Assembly: GCA_947396885.1 (NCBI GenBank)
Contig: OX377202.1
Coordinates: 34,215,407 to 34,279,406 of the forward strand
DNA: 64,000 bases
From: Heligmosomoides polygyrus polygyrus
Taxonomy: Eukaryota > Nematoda > Chromadorea > Rhabditida > Heligmosomidae
Direction: 5' to 3'
Shown here: positions 49,928-61,717 of the stretch, piece by piece
Position numbering within the stretch: position 1 is the first letter of the stretch
Layout: each line of letters opens with the position of its first letter
Program-made: the position numbers and the translations under genes
The notes under the pieces: generated by a model
Databases searched by the model: none
Told to the model about the DNA's origin: nothing
Seen by the model: the letters and a program-made list of their open reading frames with translations, nothing else

Positions 49928-52633
49928 TTGATATCCCGCGGAATCCAGTCGGTGACGGCTCCCGTCCAGCGGGTGGCTGCGAAACGCATTACGTGGCCGG
50001 CCCACCTAATTTTCGACAAGTTGGCCCACGCGACAGCGTCTCTGATCTTCGAACGTCGGCGAAGCTCGGAACTCCGAAGGCCTCTCACTTGCGTGAGTCG
50101 TGTCACTCCGACCATCGTCCTCTCGATTCCGCACTGCGCGACGCTGATCGCGTGTTCATCCTGCTTTCGTATAGCCCAGGTCTCTGAGGCGTATGTTGGG
50201 GCAGGAAGAACGGTAGAGTCGAATAGGTGGACACGGAGTCGGACGTCCTTCGTTTTCTTCGCGACTTCTTCGACGCTCTTGAAAGCTCCCCAAGCCGCTC
50301 GTTTCCTCCTGCTCAGCTCCGGCGCTAGGTCATTGGCCATATTGACTTCGCGACCCAGATACACGTAGCTGGAGCATTCGGAGATGTTCGTTCCGTTGAG
50401 CGAGAATGGGGCATCAGAAACCCATCCGTTCTTCATGAACATCGTCTTCGTAAGATTCAGCTGCAGTCCAACGCTTCCACATACACGATCGAAGTCGGCC
50501 AGCATTCGTTCCGCCTGACTGATGCTCGGTGTTATGAGCACGATGTCGTCAGCGAAGCGAAGATGGTGCAGTTGCCGGCCGTCGACCTTCACTCCCATGT
50601 CTTCCCATTCTAGTTCGCGCATGACGTTTTCGAGGGTGGCGCTGAAGAGCTTCGGGGATATGGTATCCCCTTGTCGAACCCCTCTCTTCACGTCAATGAC
50701 GACGTCGTTGTAGAATGGAGAGATCTTGGTCGTGAATCCACTCTCGAAGGACCCTGATGTACTGAGTAGGAACGCCCTGGGTGAGCAGGGCTTCCATGAC
50801 CGCTTCAGTCTCGACGGAGTCGAATGCCTTCTTCAGGTTGATGAACGTAAGGCACAGCGGCAGCTTGTACTCTCGCGACACTTCGATGAGCTTCGTAATG
50901 GTGTGTATGTGGTCGATCGTGCTGAATCCTCTCCGAAATCCTGCTTGTTCGTATGGCTGTCCTTCGTCCAGCGTTCTACTAATCCTATTCAGGATGACTC
51001 GAGTGAACAGCTTGTAGACTACGGACAACAGGCAGATCGGTCGCTAGTTGCCAATGTCGTGCACATCTCCCTTCTTGTACAGCAAAACGGTCTTGCTGGT
51101 CTTCCACTGAGATGGAACCTTGCATTCGGACAGGTAGCGTGTGAATAGCCGCGCCAAGGTGTTGATGAGCGCTGGCGGGAGGTTCTTCAGGTGTTCAGCT
51201 CTGATCCTGTCGAGACCGGGTGCTGTACGTTTCTTCACCGACGAGATGGCGTGTCGGATCTCGGAGGGGAGAACAGAGGGGACGACGTATCCATCCTGCG
51301 GAAGATGGCATGGGGGCAGGTGGACGTGGCTATCGAAGAGATCGGAGTAGAAGTCGTGGATGACTTTCTCCATGGTCCTTCTGGAAGAGGTGATGGTTCC
51401 GTCAGGACGTCGGAGAGCGGTCATCTTGGTCTTGAAGTTGGCGAAGATCCGGCGGGCATTGCGGATGCTCAGCCCTGCCTCTGCTGCTTCAGCCAACACT
51501 TCCGCCCTTCTCTCTTTGAGATCTTCCTTTATCGCAGCTCTGCATAGCTTTGCAAGCTCGGACGTCAGTTGGTAGTTGCCTGACGCTCGTGCTGCTCCAC
51601 GCTGGCGTATCAGCTCAAGAGTTTCCGGAGACAGGCGTCTCTTGGTGGTCTTCAAGCTTTCGGCTCCCTTAGCACTATCGTGGACATGGTGCACGAAGCG
51701 ATCGTATTCCTCGTCGACGTTGTCCATGACGGCATCTTCCCAAAGGCTGACAAGAGAGGTGTAGAGATCCCAGTTGATGGTCGTTCTGGGATTGCTCTTC
51801 TTGAACTTCGCGGCCTTCTCTCCTTGACGCGAAAAGCGGAACCTCGCGCGAAGGAGGCGGTGGTCCGATCCCGTGTAAAACTTGGGGACAACGGAGACAT
51901 CGGTCAGGCAATACTTGCGATTGAAGATGATGTGGTCGATCTCGTTGTGGAACTGGCCACCGGGGGAATCCCAGGTCCATCGTAGGGAGGGAGGCTTCTG
52001 GAACTGCGAGTTTCCATGGATAGTCTTGGTCGACATGATAAACTCAGACAGCCTTTCACCTTGCTCGTTCCACTCCAAACCGTGGGTTCCGATGTGAAGT
52101 TCTTCCGGCGACCTTCGTGGCCCGATCTTGGCGTTGAAGTCGCCGACGATCATCTTGTAGAAGGTGTGATCTTCCTTATAGAACTTCTCCAGCTCCACGT
52201 AGAAGGCTTCGACGTCTTCGTCGGATGTTGGGGCATACGCGACGAACACAGTCAAGGCTGGCACGGAGCCACATCGCTTCAGTCGCAGACGTCCGATTCG
52301 GCTTGTCAGAGACTCGTACGAATCGATGTTCATGGCCAAGTGCGTGTTGACGAGGACACCAACGCCGCCTGCTCCCCTGCTGTCGCATGTTCCGAGGAAC
52401 AGTTCTTCTCCGGAGTCGTAGGCGGCGTGTAGGGGGTGGTGTCTTCTCGTCTCGGTCAGTCCGATGACGTCGTACTTGATCTTCCTGGCTTGCATCATCA
52501 GGTACTCGACGGATGCTTCCGACCCAAGCGTGCGGGCGTTGTAAGTACAGATCGTCATCCTAGTCCTTCTCAGTTTGCGCAGCCTGGTTAGGCCCTGAGA
52601 TTTTAGCAGCCTCTCCGTACTCGTCCTTCCCAT
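49928..52633 (-). pseudogene. RTE copy 3: nearly full-length endonuclease plus reverse transcriptase
   Basis: The ATG at 52633 opens 529 codons on the minus strand to a TAG at 51044, which replaces the Tyr codon expected in GNYRPICLLS. Endonuclease motifs in order are TICTYNARTL, LTETRRHH, GVGVLVNTHL, VAYAPTSDEDVE, VGDFNAKIG, NEIDHIIFN and TGSDHRLLRA. The reverse transcriptase continues in 50693-51028 (LTFINLKKAFDSV) and, after a short deletion and shift near 50745, in 49928-50691 with RQGDTISPKLFS and FADDIVL. The tail RWAGHVMRFAATRW runs into the gap. One stop and one shift are the only visible breaks, so it is the best preserved copy. Confidence 0.93.
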
Positions 52634-52860
52634 CGCTGTAGAAATGGGGGCTCTTTCGGGGTCAGGGGAATGAGGCCCTTTAGTGCTGCTGTGTTTGACT
52701 GGAGTACAACATGGGTAGCTAGTCAGGCTCTGTCGTGCGGGCGGGGTACTCCGGGCAGCCAGCCAGACTGCCCGAAGGGACGGGGCGAGACTTAAGGCGG
52801 CCTCGAATCGCCTTACATGTACTCCCAGTCTACCGAGTGCAAGCTTTTGGCCGAGCCGAC
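52634..52860 (-). other. Probable RTE copy 3 5' untranslated region
   Basis: Sequence upstream of the RTE start on the minus strand. It has no counterpart in copies 1 and 2, which are truncated or rearranged before this point. Its boundary with the GC-rich foldback is not defined. Confidence 0.4.
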
Positions 52861-52871
52861 ACAGTTAAAAT

Positions 52872-53088
52872 CCGCACGGTACTTGTGAAGCAAAGGGCCC
52901 GTGGTGCCGTGGGGTTGCCGGGAAACATGTTAACGCGGCAAACCCACGGCACCACGGAGAAGGTACTTATGAAGCACCCGTCCTTGGGTGCCGTGGGTTG
53001 CCGCGTTTCCGTTGCCGTTGCCGCGTTAACATGTTTCCCGGCAGCCCCACGGCACCACGGGCCCTCTGCTTCATAAGTACCATCCGCA
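52872..53088. repeat. GC-rich nested foldback (about 217 bp)
   Basis: The arm 52872-52940 pairs with 53020-53088 over about 65 bp with few mismatches (GGGCCCGTGGTGCCGTGGGG / CCCCACGGCACCACGGGCCC). The interior again contains ACCCACGGCACC and GGTGCCGTGGGT, a second stem. The whole segment could fold into one long hairpin. It lies directly upstream of the RTE copy 3 start region. No matching copy exists elsewhere in the window. Confidence 0.85.
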
Positions 53089-53351
53089 CAGTCACGGACA
53101 CATCCACGCACACTGTGCACGAACATGCCGCTTCCACGCACAAGGAATGCATCGACCCGACACAGCAGGAGCAAGGAGTCCATCCCCTGCATCCCACCTG
53201 CGTCTCTGGGCAGTACACGGTCGCATTTGGTTCGCGTTTAATTCCCCTATCCACCACCTGGGGACGCGCCACGTGGCCCTGCGACAAGCGGCCCGAGATC
53301 CCTCTTAACAAGAGAGCCCGAAGGCTCTCTATCGAGGGAGATCCGTGGAAA
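53089..53351. other. GC-rich spacer with small hairpin
   Basis: A perfect hairpin AGAGAGCC-CGAA-GGCTCTCT lies at about 53311-53330. No CTRR motif follows at Helitron spacing, so it was not called an end. No gene is seen. Confidence 0.4.
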
Positions 53352-54558
53352 ATCGATTACATCGACCAATATTGGCCTCCCGAGCGAAACTTAACACCTT
53401 CTGCAAAGCTCTTCCGGCGGCGATAGCAATCATGTAATTCGAAATACGAATTGGGAAGTTTGGCGAGGCAGTCTTTTATGAAACTTATTAGGAAGTGGCA
53501 TTTAACGGCTCTACAGGGCTACCCTGACATTTACATTACGTCTTCTGAATCTCGAGGCACGTTGGTAGACGTCTGCGGCACGCCTTCTGAATCTCTACCT
53601 CTCAGCACAACATCTAGGGCACGTCTTCTGAACGATCAGGTTTTCCCGCCGCTGCTATTGCGTCAAGCACCGAGAGCCTTTGCTCCGCCGTCCCAGTACT
53701 CCATGTTGGATGAAAAATTGCCGTTCAACATGGAGTCCCGCGTGGCTCACACTGAGGCGTCGAGGCATTGCCCAAACGTGAAAGATAAACTGATCTATGT
53801 ATAGCTGATGATGCCTGAACCTATGAATGGCTCGCTATCGGCTGTACTTATAGCGAGCCATTTAAAGATTGATGTCCTTTACAAGGCTCATGCAAAGAAT
53901 AGTGAGCTGTAAAAATTACATTCAGTTCAAAACGAAGTCAACCATACGTGAACAGAAGTTTCTGCGAAGTGCTCTAGCAGATCTAATTCATTCAGCTATA
54001 ATTTACGTATGGGATTGGATACACTCCTTCTCCCTCACACCTGCCAATTTTCGTGCCTCCAGGTTCAGTGTTCATTGTTGATTTCTTCCGTGTTTATTAA
54101 CAGGGGTGTGAGGAAATTCCGTTGCCGTGTTCCAAATTCCGGTTTCCGGTCATTTTTGGATCTTCCGTTCCGTTCCACCTGTTTTGGGACCGGAAGTCGG
54201 AAACGGAAATGAGCACTGCTCGACGCTAGATTTCTATTGAACATAATCTGCTTATCAATTAAAAAGGGTTTTTCTTCATATAATTGTGAGAGAAATACTG
54301 TTACTAGTATTTATATTCTTCGAATTGGTTAGATTACCAAAAAAGGTACTCAAAAATGGGAAGGACTGAGTGCGGGGCAAAATTAATTTGCCAGCGAAAC
54401 CTATGTATGCATTGTATGCTAAGAAAGTGCACTCAATAATTGAATGATCATAAAATTCTTGATCCATTAGTTACAAATAGCTACAAAAGCTTTGTAGGCA
54501 TACAGCGCAGTGTCATGAAACAAAGGGTTCAGTAGAAGTTGGGCCATGCAGTTGTCTG
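53352..54558. repeat. 1.2 kb segment, inverted copy of 3942-5138
   Basis: See the paralog. An open frame of 117 codons (53451-53804) is shared with 4684-5034 on the other strand. Preservation of a frame over most of its length between diverged copies is mild evidence of past coding, but no domain is recognised. It ends where a SINE head and the PLE2 repeat begin. Confidence 0.7.
54101..54218 (+). mobile_element. Small TIR element (hAT-like MITE candidate)
   Basis: CAGGGGTGTGAGGAAATTCC at the left and GGAAATGAGCACTG at the right form loose inverted repeats. It is the counterpart of 4281-4397. The flanks do not show an 8-bp duplication. Confidence 0.35.
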
Positions 54559-54559
54559 C

Positions 54560-54602
54560 ATGCGACAGTCGGTGCCTCCTCCGACTGCGCTAAACGCGCC
54601 CA
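54560..54602 (-). mobile_element. SINE head fragment
   Basis: Only the first 43 bases of the SINE remain (CCTCCTCCGACTGCGCTAAACG on this strand), including the A box, next to the PLE2 repeat as at 19464. The rest was lost at the junction with the 1.2 kb inverted repeat. Confidence 0.7.
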
Positions 54603-55105
54603 TGTGGTTTATAAAAGCCAAGATTGTCATGAGCAGTTGGTTTTGGCGCCTTCAGTACTAGCAGTACCTCAGCCGTCCTTGAAGTAACTAGACTCAAACG
54701 TCAATGTTACTTTAAGCTATCACACCCTTACCACTTTCTACAAATACAAAAATGGGAGCAGTTAATATAGACTAAGAGATTTTGGAAACTCCAGTAAAGA
54801 GTCTAAGTGCAGTACTAGTTACAAATATTGTAAATTAATTATCCTCAGCAGCATTCCTTAGTACAAATACTTATAAAAAAGTCGTACCAACTGCAACACT
54901 AGATCGTTAGTTTATTGCATCACTTGTGAAACTTGCAACACACAATATGTAGGTATTACCACTAGAGGTTTTAAAAAATTCGTGAACACATATACTATAC
55001 TAATAACAATAAAAGACTCCCCTCTATCAACGCTTTTAAGAATATTGTTCATCCTTGTCTTTTACAGTTTTTGATGCATTAGACGACAATATCAACAGAA
55101 ATATA
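54603..55105 (+). pseudogene. PLE2 GIY-YIG endonuclease module, copy 3
   Basis: It contains SLVYCITCETCNTQYVGITT from about 54906, as in 19465-19967, with the same kind of frame break before REH. This copy lacks the mariner and shows its empty target site near 55105. Confidence 0.65.
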
Positions 55106-55491
55106 CTATTAAACAAAGAAGGTTTTTGCATTAAACTTCTCAGCCTCACATTTCCTTTTGGTCTTAATGATGACATTAAAGGGTATGGGAATGTGTGAAA
55201 CATAACTGATCCACTTAACTATAAAACAAGCCACGCTTATTATTCTTTGAGGGTTATCAAGGAAAGGAATAATAGAGGCAACAAGAAAGGAACTAAAAGT
55301 AAGACACATTATAACGTTGACAAATTTCTAGAACACAATAATAACAAAGCTAATATGAAGTTACTGAAGTACATAACAAAATTAAAATGCTCAAAAAACA
55401 AGACCTTAAACAACTTGTTAGACTAAGCCTTAATCCAGATTTCCTGCAAACTCCACAGACAAAAAACCAAATTAATTGTATTTTGTCTGCT

Positions 55492-55782
55492 TAAAAAATA
55501 AAAAGGAAAAAGGACGACGTTATTCAATCCTTTTTGGGATGCACCACGCATTCTACTTCTACGGGATGTCGTGGAGGCGATTTGAATTTGGCCATACGAT
55601 GACTTGCGGTGGCCAGCCGATGAACAAGTCAGCGCTCTATCCCTCCCAGACAAATCTGGTACCAATTCATCGACCCAGGAGAGATGGAAGGCTTGGTTGG
55701 CCTTGGCGGGAAATCCGAACCAGGAACCTGGTATCGGGTGCACGCGAGCCGGCGCCTCCTTCGACTGCGCTCCACGCGCCCC
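55492..55782 (-). mobile_element. tRNA-derived SINE in PLE2 copy 3
   Basis: Same insertion as in copies 1 and 2. The flanks TATTTTGTCTGCTT and TATTTTGTCTACTT form the target duplication with one difference. Confidence 0.87.
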
Positions 55783-56062
55783 TATTTTGTCTACTTGTAC
55801 ATGCTAAATTATTTGACACAAAAATACCAAGCCAAAAAATAAGAGTGCCAATAAATACATTACTATGGATAACAGGGGTAATATCTTCGATTAATAACTT
55901 AACTTTAATCGCATCTTTAACAGTTAGAGTCAGCTAGTGAGAACTACGATTGCAAGATTTTCCACAAGAGATTTTATTCCCTTCAAGGTTGTTGACACTA
56001 ATTCTCCCTTATATTTAAACTTATTTTTAATGACAACCAGCTTCTTAAGAACATAACTTTAA

Positions 56063-56170
56063 ATGAATGCAGACGTATTAATAGAAATGATTGCATTTGT
56101 AATGGATGGATGGTACCTATAACAAGTTCGTTGATACATTTTAGAAACATGTCATTACCGGCAGTTTAGA
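56063..56170 (+). pseudogene. PLE2 reverse transcriptase N-terminal fragment, copy 3
   Basis: NECRRINRND, the same TAG and KHVITGSL. It has a three-base gain (ATGGATGGATGG) relative to the other copies. The Tc1-like site is empty. Confidence 0.5.
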
Positions 56171-57864
56171 TATTATTGAACATATATTTTTAGTTTATCT
56201 CTAGTCCATCTAGTTGACCCTGCGAATTAAATTTAATCTACAAAAATTGAAACACAACTAAAACATTTAAACAAATTTTAACATATCACAGGTAAAACAA
56301 ACTTCGAATAAAAAGTTTCACTTGTTTCTGGTCTCAGGTGCCTCCGTTATGAAATCTGCCAGCGTTCTTTTTCCTTTTGGTTGACTGCGTCCGTTGTCAT
56401 CTTCATTGGAACATGAGGTATTACTGGCTCCTTTCTGTAACTCTTACCTTTCTTTAAATCTTACTTCTTACGGTACTAAGTTTGACTCATACCTCCGTAC
56501 TTGAACCCTCTCCAACGGACATCTCTATTCCATTTAACGTTAGGCTTCCGTACACTAAGGCTCCTCTCTGCAATGACATATAGCTCTACTTTGCCTTAAT
56601 ACCTTTAGGTACAATGCCCTTACTGCAATATCCTCATTTCTTGCTTGCATAGCATCGAATGGAGAGGTTCGCCTTTCCATTCGGACATGTGCATATTCAA
56701 TTTCACAGCAGCCGTTGTAGGACGAATAGGCTGCAATCCATGTTATCTTCTTATCATTTAGCTGTATTAAATATGTTTATAAATATACCCGCTCTTTTCC
56801 GATAACTAATTTTCCTTTTATCAAATTTACATCCTCACCCTTAACCTTGGCGGAATGATATGCCTGCCTCACGTAACGTTTTCCGCATGAATAACCTAAA
56901 TGGTACAGGATTAATATACTACTATGCATAAATAGCCCTAATTCTTTTTCTTACCCTTACTTTTCCTAGTCCATCACTGGCTTGGTCTTCTCCCATATGA
57001 TCCTTATGTCGGTGTTGTTTTTTTTTATTTTTTATTGTATTCATACAGACGCCTCCTTCCGCTCTTCATAAAGAAATTCATAACACATTTTGGCCTACAA
57101 TTATTCTTTATTCTCTCCTAGTTATGTACTTATTTTCTACCCACCCCTATGGCTAATCCAGTGTTTGTGAAGCCAGCCTGTACGGGCCAACTGAAGGGTT
57201 TGGGCGGTCGCTAGGGTACCTTAAATTTCTTGTATCATTATTACTTACTTGGCTACACATCTTTATCTAATTATTACTAACACTCCAATTCTTTTGAGCA
57301 AAGTCCAGCAATAGTTAGCCTTCGGAGGTCAGTTAAGCCGATGATGCGTAGCCACTCCAACAGAACCTTCTGGTTTACTTGATCGTGGTATACCAGATTC
57401 TCTTCCAAGGTCGACATGTCTAACACAATTTATAATCATAATCACATATCATTTAGTTAATCACTACGGCAAGATGTAACAAATAGTTACTTTATCGTAC
57501 AAGACCATAGGATGTACAAAAAGAAAAGAAAATGATAACATAGATATTGACATAACCTATAATAGGCTGGTTTGCTTACTGTTTCCCTTATACAGTCCTT
57601 TTTGGCGGCCCAATTCCTTTACCGTATGCTTAGATTCTCATGTGTATTCCATTCAGGACCACCTGCCTATAACAAAAATAATTTCCTGTCTTAAATATTA
57701 CTCCTTTTCTTACTGTAGGTTCCTTTCCCAATACACTCCGCATACGCATATTATAAACTTACTTTATCTCTGTCCCTTTACTACCTACCTCCTTTCCTTC
57801 ATAACCATTTCATCATAAACACCATAACCTTCTTGTACCTGTATTACGCTGTATTCAGCAGACT
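56171..57864. other. PLE2 repeat interior without recognised gene
   Basis: Same as 38676-40359, slightly more decayed. No gene is assigned. Confidence 0.4.
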
Positions 57865-58740
57865 TCAGTGATATGCTTACTAACATACCACGTAACATTA
57901 TACTTGCTAAGATGAAAGATCTTTTAACGTTATGCCTTGAAAGTTCTGGTGAATGATTCGTTGCTACTAACGGAATTAACACGTTTTATACAGACAACGT
58001 AATTAATAGATACAGGTGTTACAGTGCAACAGATCTGTTATATCTTATTGATTACTGGCTTAGTAATAGCTATTGTATGTGTGCATACATTATTTATAAG
58101 CGAATAAGGGAGTTCACAAGAAGGTAATTTTAATCTCTTCTAATAGAACTCTCAATATCTATGTTCGAGTTTGAATACTCTAAAAGCATTAGAATATATG
58201 AAAACAAACTCTTCACACCATTTAGATACGTGGATGACCTTCTTATAGTTCATAATTATAATGAAAACTATATCGATCATATTCTAACTTTAGGTATAAA
58301 GATAGACTCATCTTAAAGAAAACACACATTAGTCAGTATAATTGCAATCATTTGGACATTTTTCGAATTTATTGATAACGTAAGAGAAGCCAACCTAAAT
58401 AACAAGATTGACTATTTTACTTTAAAGTTAACAGATTCCCTCACAAGGACTCGGAAATTTCAATTAATGTCAAACGTAATTTATTAATATACAGAAACAC
58501 TTCGAATGGCTAACATATGTTCTAACTTCTCGTATTTCTGCTCTAAAATTAAAGAACTCTATAATATACTTATAAGCAATGGATTTGATCAATCATTACT
58601 AACATACTTAAATGTTTATACAAAAATAAACCGATTTTTTCATACAATAATAATGATAATTATAATAATATACTACGTAGAGCTAAGACGCTACGTAAGA
58701 GTTTTACCATATGTTAACTCTACATAATAATTTAAAGTAG
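57865..58740 (+). pseudogene. PLE2 reverse transcriptase palm fragment, copy 3
   Basis: DMLTNIPRNIILAKM (57874 on), SATDLLYLIDYWLSNS and then SIRIYENKLFTPFRYVDDLL (58184 on) with catalytic YVDD are present. Further on a frame with YYVELRRYVRVLPYVNST (about 58670) fits the region that follows the thumb in Penelope-like proteins. Stops and shifts break the frame, and no GIY-YIG module follows directly. Confidence 0.7.
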
Positions 58741-59996
58741 AGAGCTTAGATGGTTATCGCAAGTTAATCCTATGTAATATTTTTATTTAGTTTCTTTTTA
58801 TACGAACCTTTACTACTCTGATAATTTAATACAAGTGCCCGGAAGACGGCCTAAAAGACGGCCTAGGCAACGCCGTCTTGCTACGTTGTACGTGAACTTA
58901 TAGGCACTTAAGGTACCCACCTTGATCAAGCACTTCATCGCGCGAAGTGGCGTCACCATACTAGAAAAGCGGACCCACCTCAAAGCGTGACAAACGCTGA
59001 AGAAGATCACAATTTAGACAACGATGATATAGACGATGACGAGGCAGGTCTTATGACCTCCATATTGTTCGCAGATCCTTGACCTAGAGAAATTGGGTGC
59101 GTACGGGGACGCCTCTTTGAATCTTCGAATCGTGCAGCATTAAGTGATAAGAAATGTAGCCGAAGCATCTTACCATTAAATGCTGGGCACACTCCTGCTG
59201 CTTGATGCAGCTCCAATGATAGAGGATAGGGCAGAGACGCAGAGTACGTGTCTCTGCGTCAGGGGCAGCAGCGCGCTTATGGCACACTTCGCTTCAGCGT
59301 TGGCACCCGGAGTCAGCGCTGCCAGCGTCAGCTTCACGGAATGAGCTCGGTCATTCCGTGACGCTGACGCTCTGGCGTCAGACGCTCCAACCCCCGTCCT
59401 CTCCATTGTTTCTTTCTTTTTTGATATTCCTTTCACTTCTTTCTGTTTTAATGTTGATTTCAAGTCCTATAGTTGCTAGGATTCTGGAAGCAATCTGCTA
59501 AAAGTCACAAAACAAAGTCAACAGTCCTCCACCAGCTAAGATTTGAAAAGATTGATGTGGAAAGAAAACACGGCATGAGAACCAGCGAAATATAAGGTTG
59601 ATCAAAATACTACAAAAATTGAATGCTTCACTGCCTCCTGTCATTGGGATGTCATGACGTACAGTAATTGCAGAGGAGATTCGTTTTTAAAGGGAAGTAA
59701 GATAGGAAAGCCCTTTCCTCAACCAAACCAGCTATCGCTCCCGCGGTCAGCTGAGCGATGGTTGGCAATGGTCCAATGTCGAGAGCAGAGAAAGAGAGAA
59801 CGACCGCCTATCATCACAAACATATCCTGAGTCTGAGAGCGACGCTCCGCCTCGTTTTTGACGCACTGAAGCAGCTGAAGAGTGTGCACAACCCTTTAAT
59901 ATGTTGCCGCTGGAATTCAGCAAGAGAGGTGTCAAATAGCAGGAATGTCCACGTTTAAAATGCATCAGTGAGAATATTTAAAGTGCAGCACGAGCG
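58741..59996. repeat. Duplicated end block and hairpin region, copy B
   Basis: Counterpart of 41241-42473: the GCCCGGAAGACGGCC block (58840-59068), the GCGTCA-type hairpin (about 59325-59370) and flanking unknown sequence. No gene is recognised. Confidence 0.6.
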
Positions 59997-61431
59997 CGTA
60001 GCAGTCGGAAGAGGCACTGAGCTCGCTCTTTGATTAAGCCTTCCAGTTCCTCCCCACCAAGTTAAGCGTTCGACCTCCACGCTGTCGGTGACATAGCACC
60101 ACTCGAAGAATGAAACACTCTCCTGCCCATCTCGAATCATTGTATAGACAAAAACCACCTTAGTGCTGAATTTGTATTTTGTAGTGCCTGTGGTTTAAAC
60201 CTCACAACTTTGGCCGTTTATCTTTACTGTTGAATTTAATACGTCACTATGAGTTATTCCAGCAGTACGTTGTTGAATTTCCTTGTACTGAAGTTTCCAT
60301 ACCTTCCGAACTGGCTTGGTTTAATAAATACAGTGTTATACTTTGCTGCAGAAATCTAACTTCAGGCACAAGAAAATGATGCGACAATTGCCATCCTTAC
60401 ATCTATGGAAAGTTGACGCATATAAGAACCAGTTGTTCAAACAGCTTCTGGACTGCCGCCGTGTTGAGGGGATGAGTACATACTCTTCGTGTTATGGTTC
60501 GCTTTCTTCTAATATTGATACAGGCCTAACAATGATGACAAGTTTAGGTAGGGAACACGAAGTATGAAGAAACTTTTCACTAGAGGTTCGCCTAGCTCCG
60601 ATAGCTTGGTTCTTGATTGAGTTCACGTGCACGCCAACCAAGCCTTCTCTCACCCTGAAGTCGGGGAATAGCAGACTTGTGTGGCAGGGAAGGCAAAATA
60701 GAGTAGGGCAATACACTGATCTGTATGTCTATGGCCAGGCTCGCTACTCACTGCATGCGCGAAGTACGTAGAGACGTCTCTTTCATGAAACTTAGAAAGA
60801 GATTGTGTGGCGTGTCCTACAAACGGAGTGACTAACATTGATCTCTATCCTTTATACTCATCATATTTCTGCATAAAGCACATGAATCTATCTGGCGAGC
60901 TCGTAATTACCTATTCGGAAAATTTTTCGTTAGTGTTAACGACCGTAACTAGATGACAACTTTATTGCTAAACCTGTAAGGCGATTGTCTTCCAACAAAA
61001 AAACGACGTCTTGCTTAAATCATCCAACGAGACTAATTTCTACATGGTTGTACTACTTTGCTCTTACAGTTTTCGTCACTTCAAAGCTTTCCCGGAAAAT
61101 GCTTATTCTTTGGAGGGAATGTCCTTAATTGTGCAACAGAAATTGAATGAAAAACAGGTTTTCACAAATGGCGTGTGTACAGAACGATTTGATGAACGTA
61201 CGATTAGTTGGTACGAACAAGCAGTAATAAGCAAAAATGGGGCGGGCATAATAGGTCAGATATTTTTACTGCTTTAAAGAAAGTTATGAAGGAGTGGCAA
61301 CATACTATATATTTAAGTTTCACAGCGTCACGTCCGCTGCACTATAGTTTTACAGAAGTGAAAAAGTAAAAAATACGGAACAAATAAGGGTCAACAACTT
61401 TTGTGCCTTCTTAAACGAAGGTAGAAATAAA
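59997..61431. other. Duplicated sequence with diverged SINE relatives, no gene
   Basis: 60000-60155 and 60585-60845 are the counterparts of the diverged SINE-like pieces in copy A. Short open frames elsewhere have no recognisable domain. Confidence 0.4.
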
Positions 61432-61717
61432 TGGTAAAGAACGGCGTTATTCAATTCCCTTTGGGATGCGCCACGTATTCTATTTCTACGGGATGTCGTG
61501 GAGGCAAGTTGAATGCGTATTTGGCCATACAATTAATAGTTGGTGTAGCCGCCCATGAACAGGTCAGCGCTTTATCATCCCCAGACAATTGTGGTACCAC
61601 TTTACCGACCCCGGAGGGATGGAAGGCTTGGTTGGCCTGGGCGGGAAATCCGAACGAGGAACCTGGTATCGGGTGCACGCGAGCCGGCGCCTCCTCCGAC
61701 TGCGCTACACGCGCCCC
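61432..61717 (-). mobile_element. tRNA-derived SINE
   Basis: Inverted SINE, counterpart of 43938-44222, with an intact head (CCGACTGCGCTACACGCGCC on this strand) that reads TAGCGCAGTCGG for the A box on the minus strand. The flanks TAGAAATAAATGGTAAA and AGAAATATAGGGTAAA are an imperfect target duplication. Confidence 0.83.

Noticed and set aside
51044..52633. A host endonuclease or craniofacial development protein gene
   Set aside because: The endonuclease is followed by an RTE reverse transcriptase and repeated in the window, so it is a LINE.
53305..53335. AGAGAGCC-CGAA-GGCTCTCT as a Helitron 3' hairpin
   Set aside because: No CTRR follows at 7-12 nt on either strand and no matching 5' end is near.
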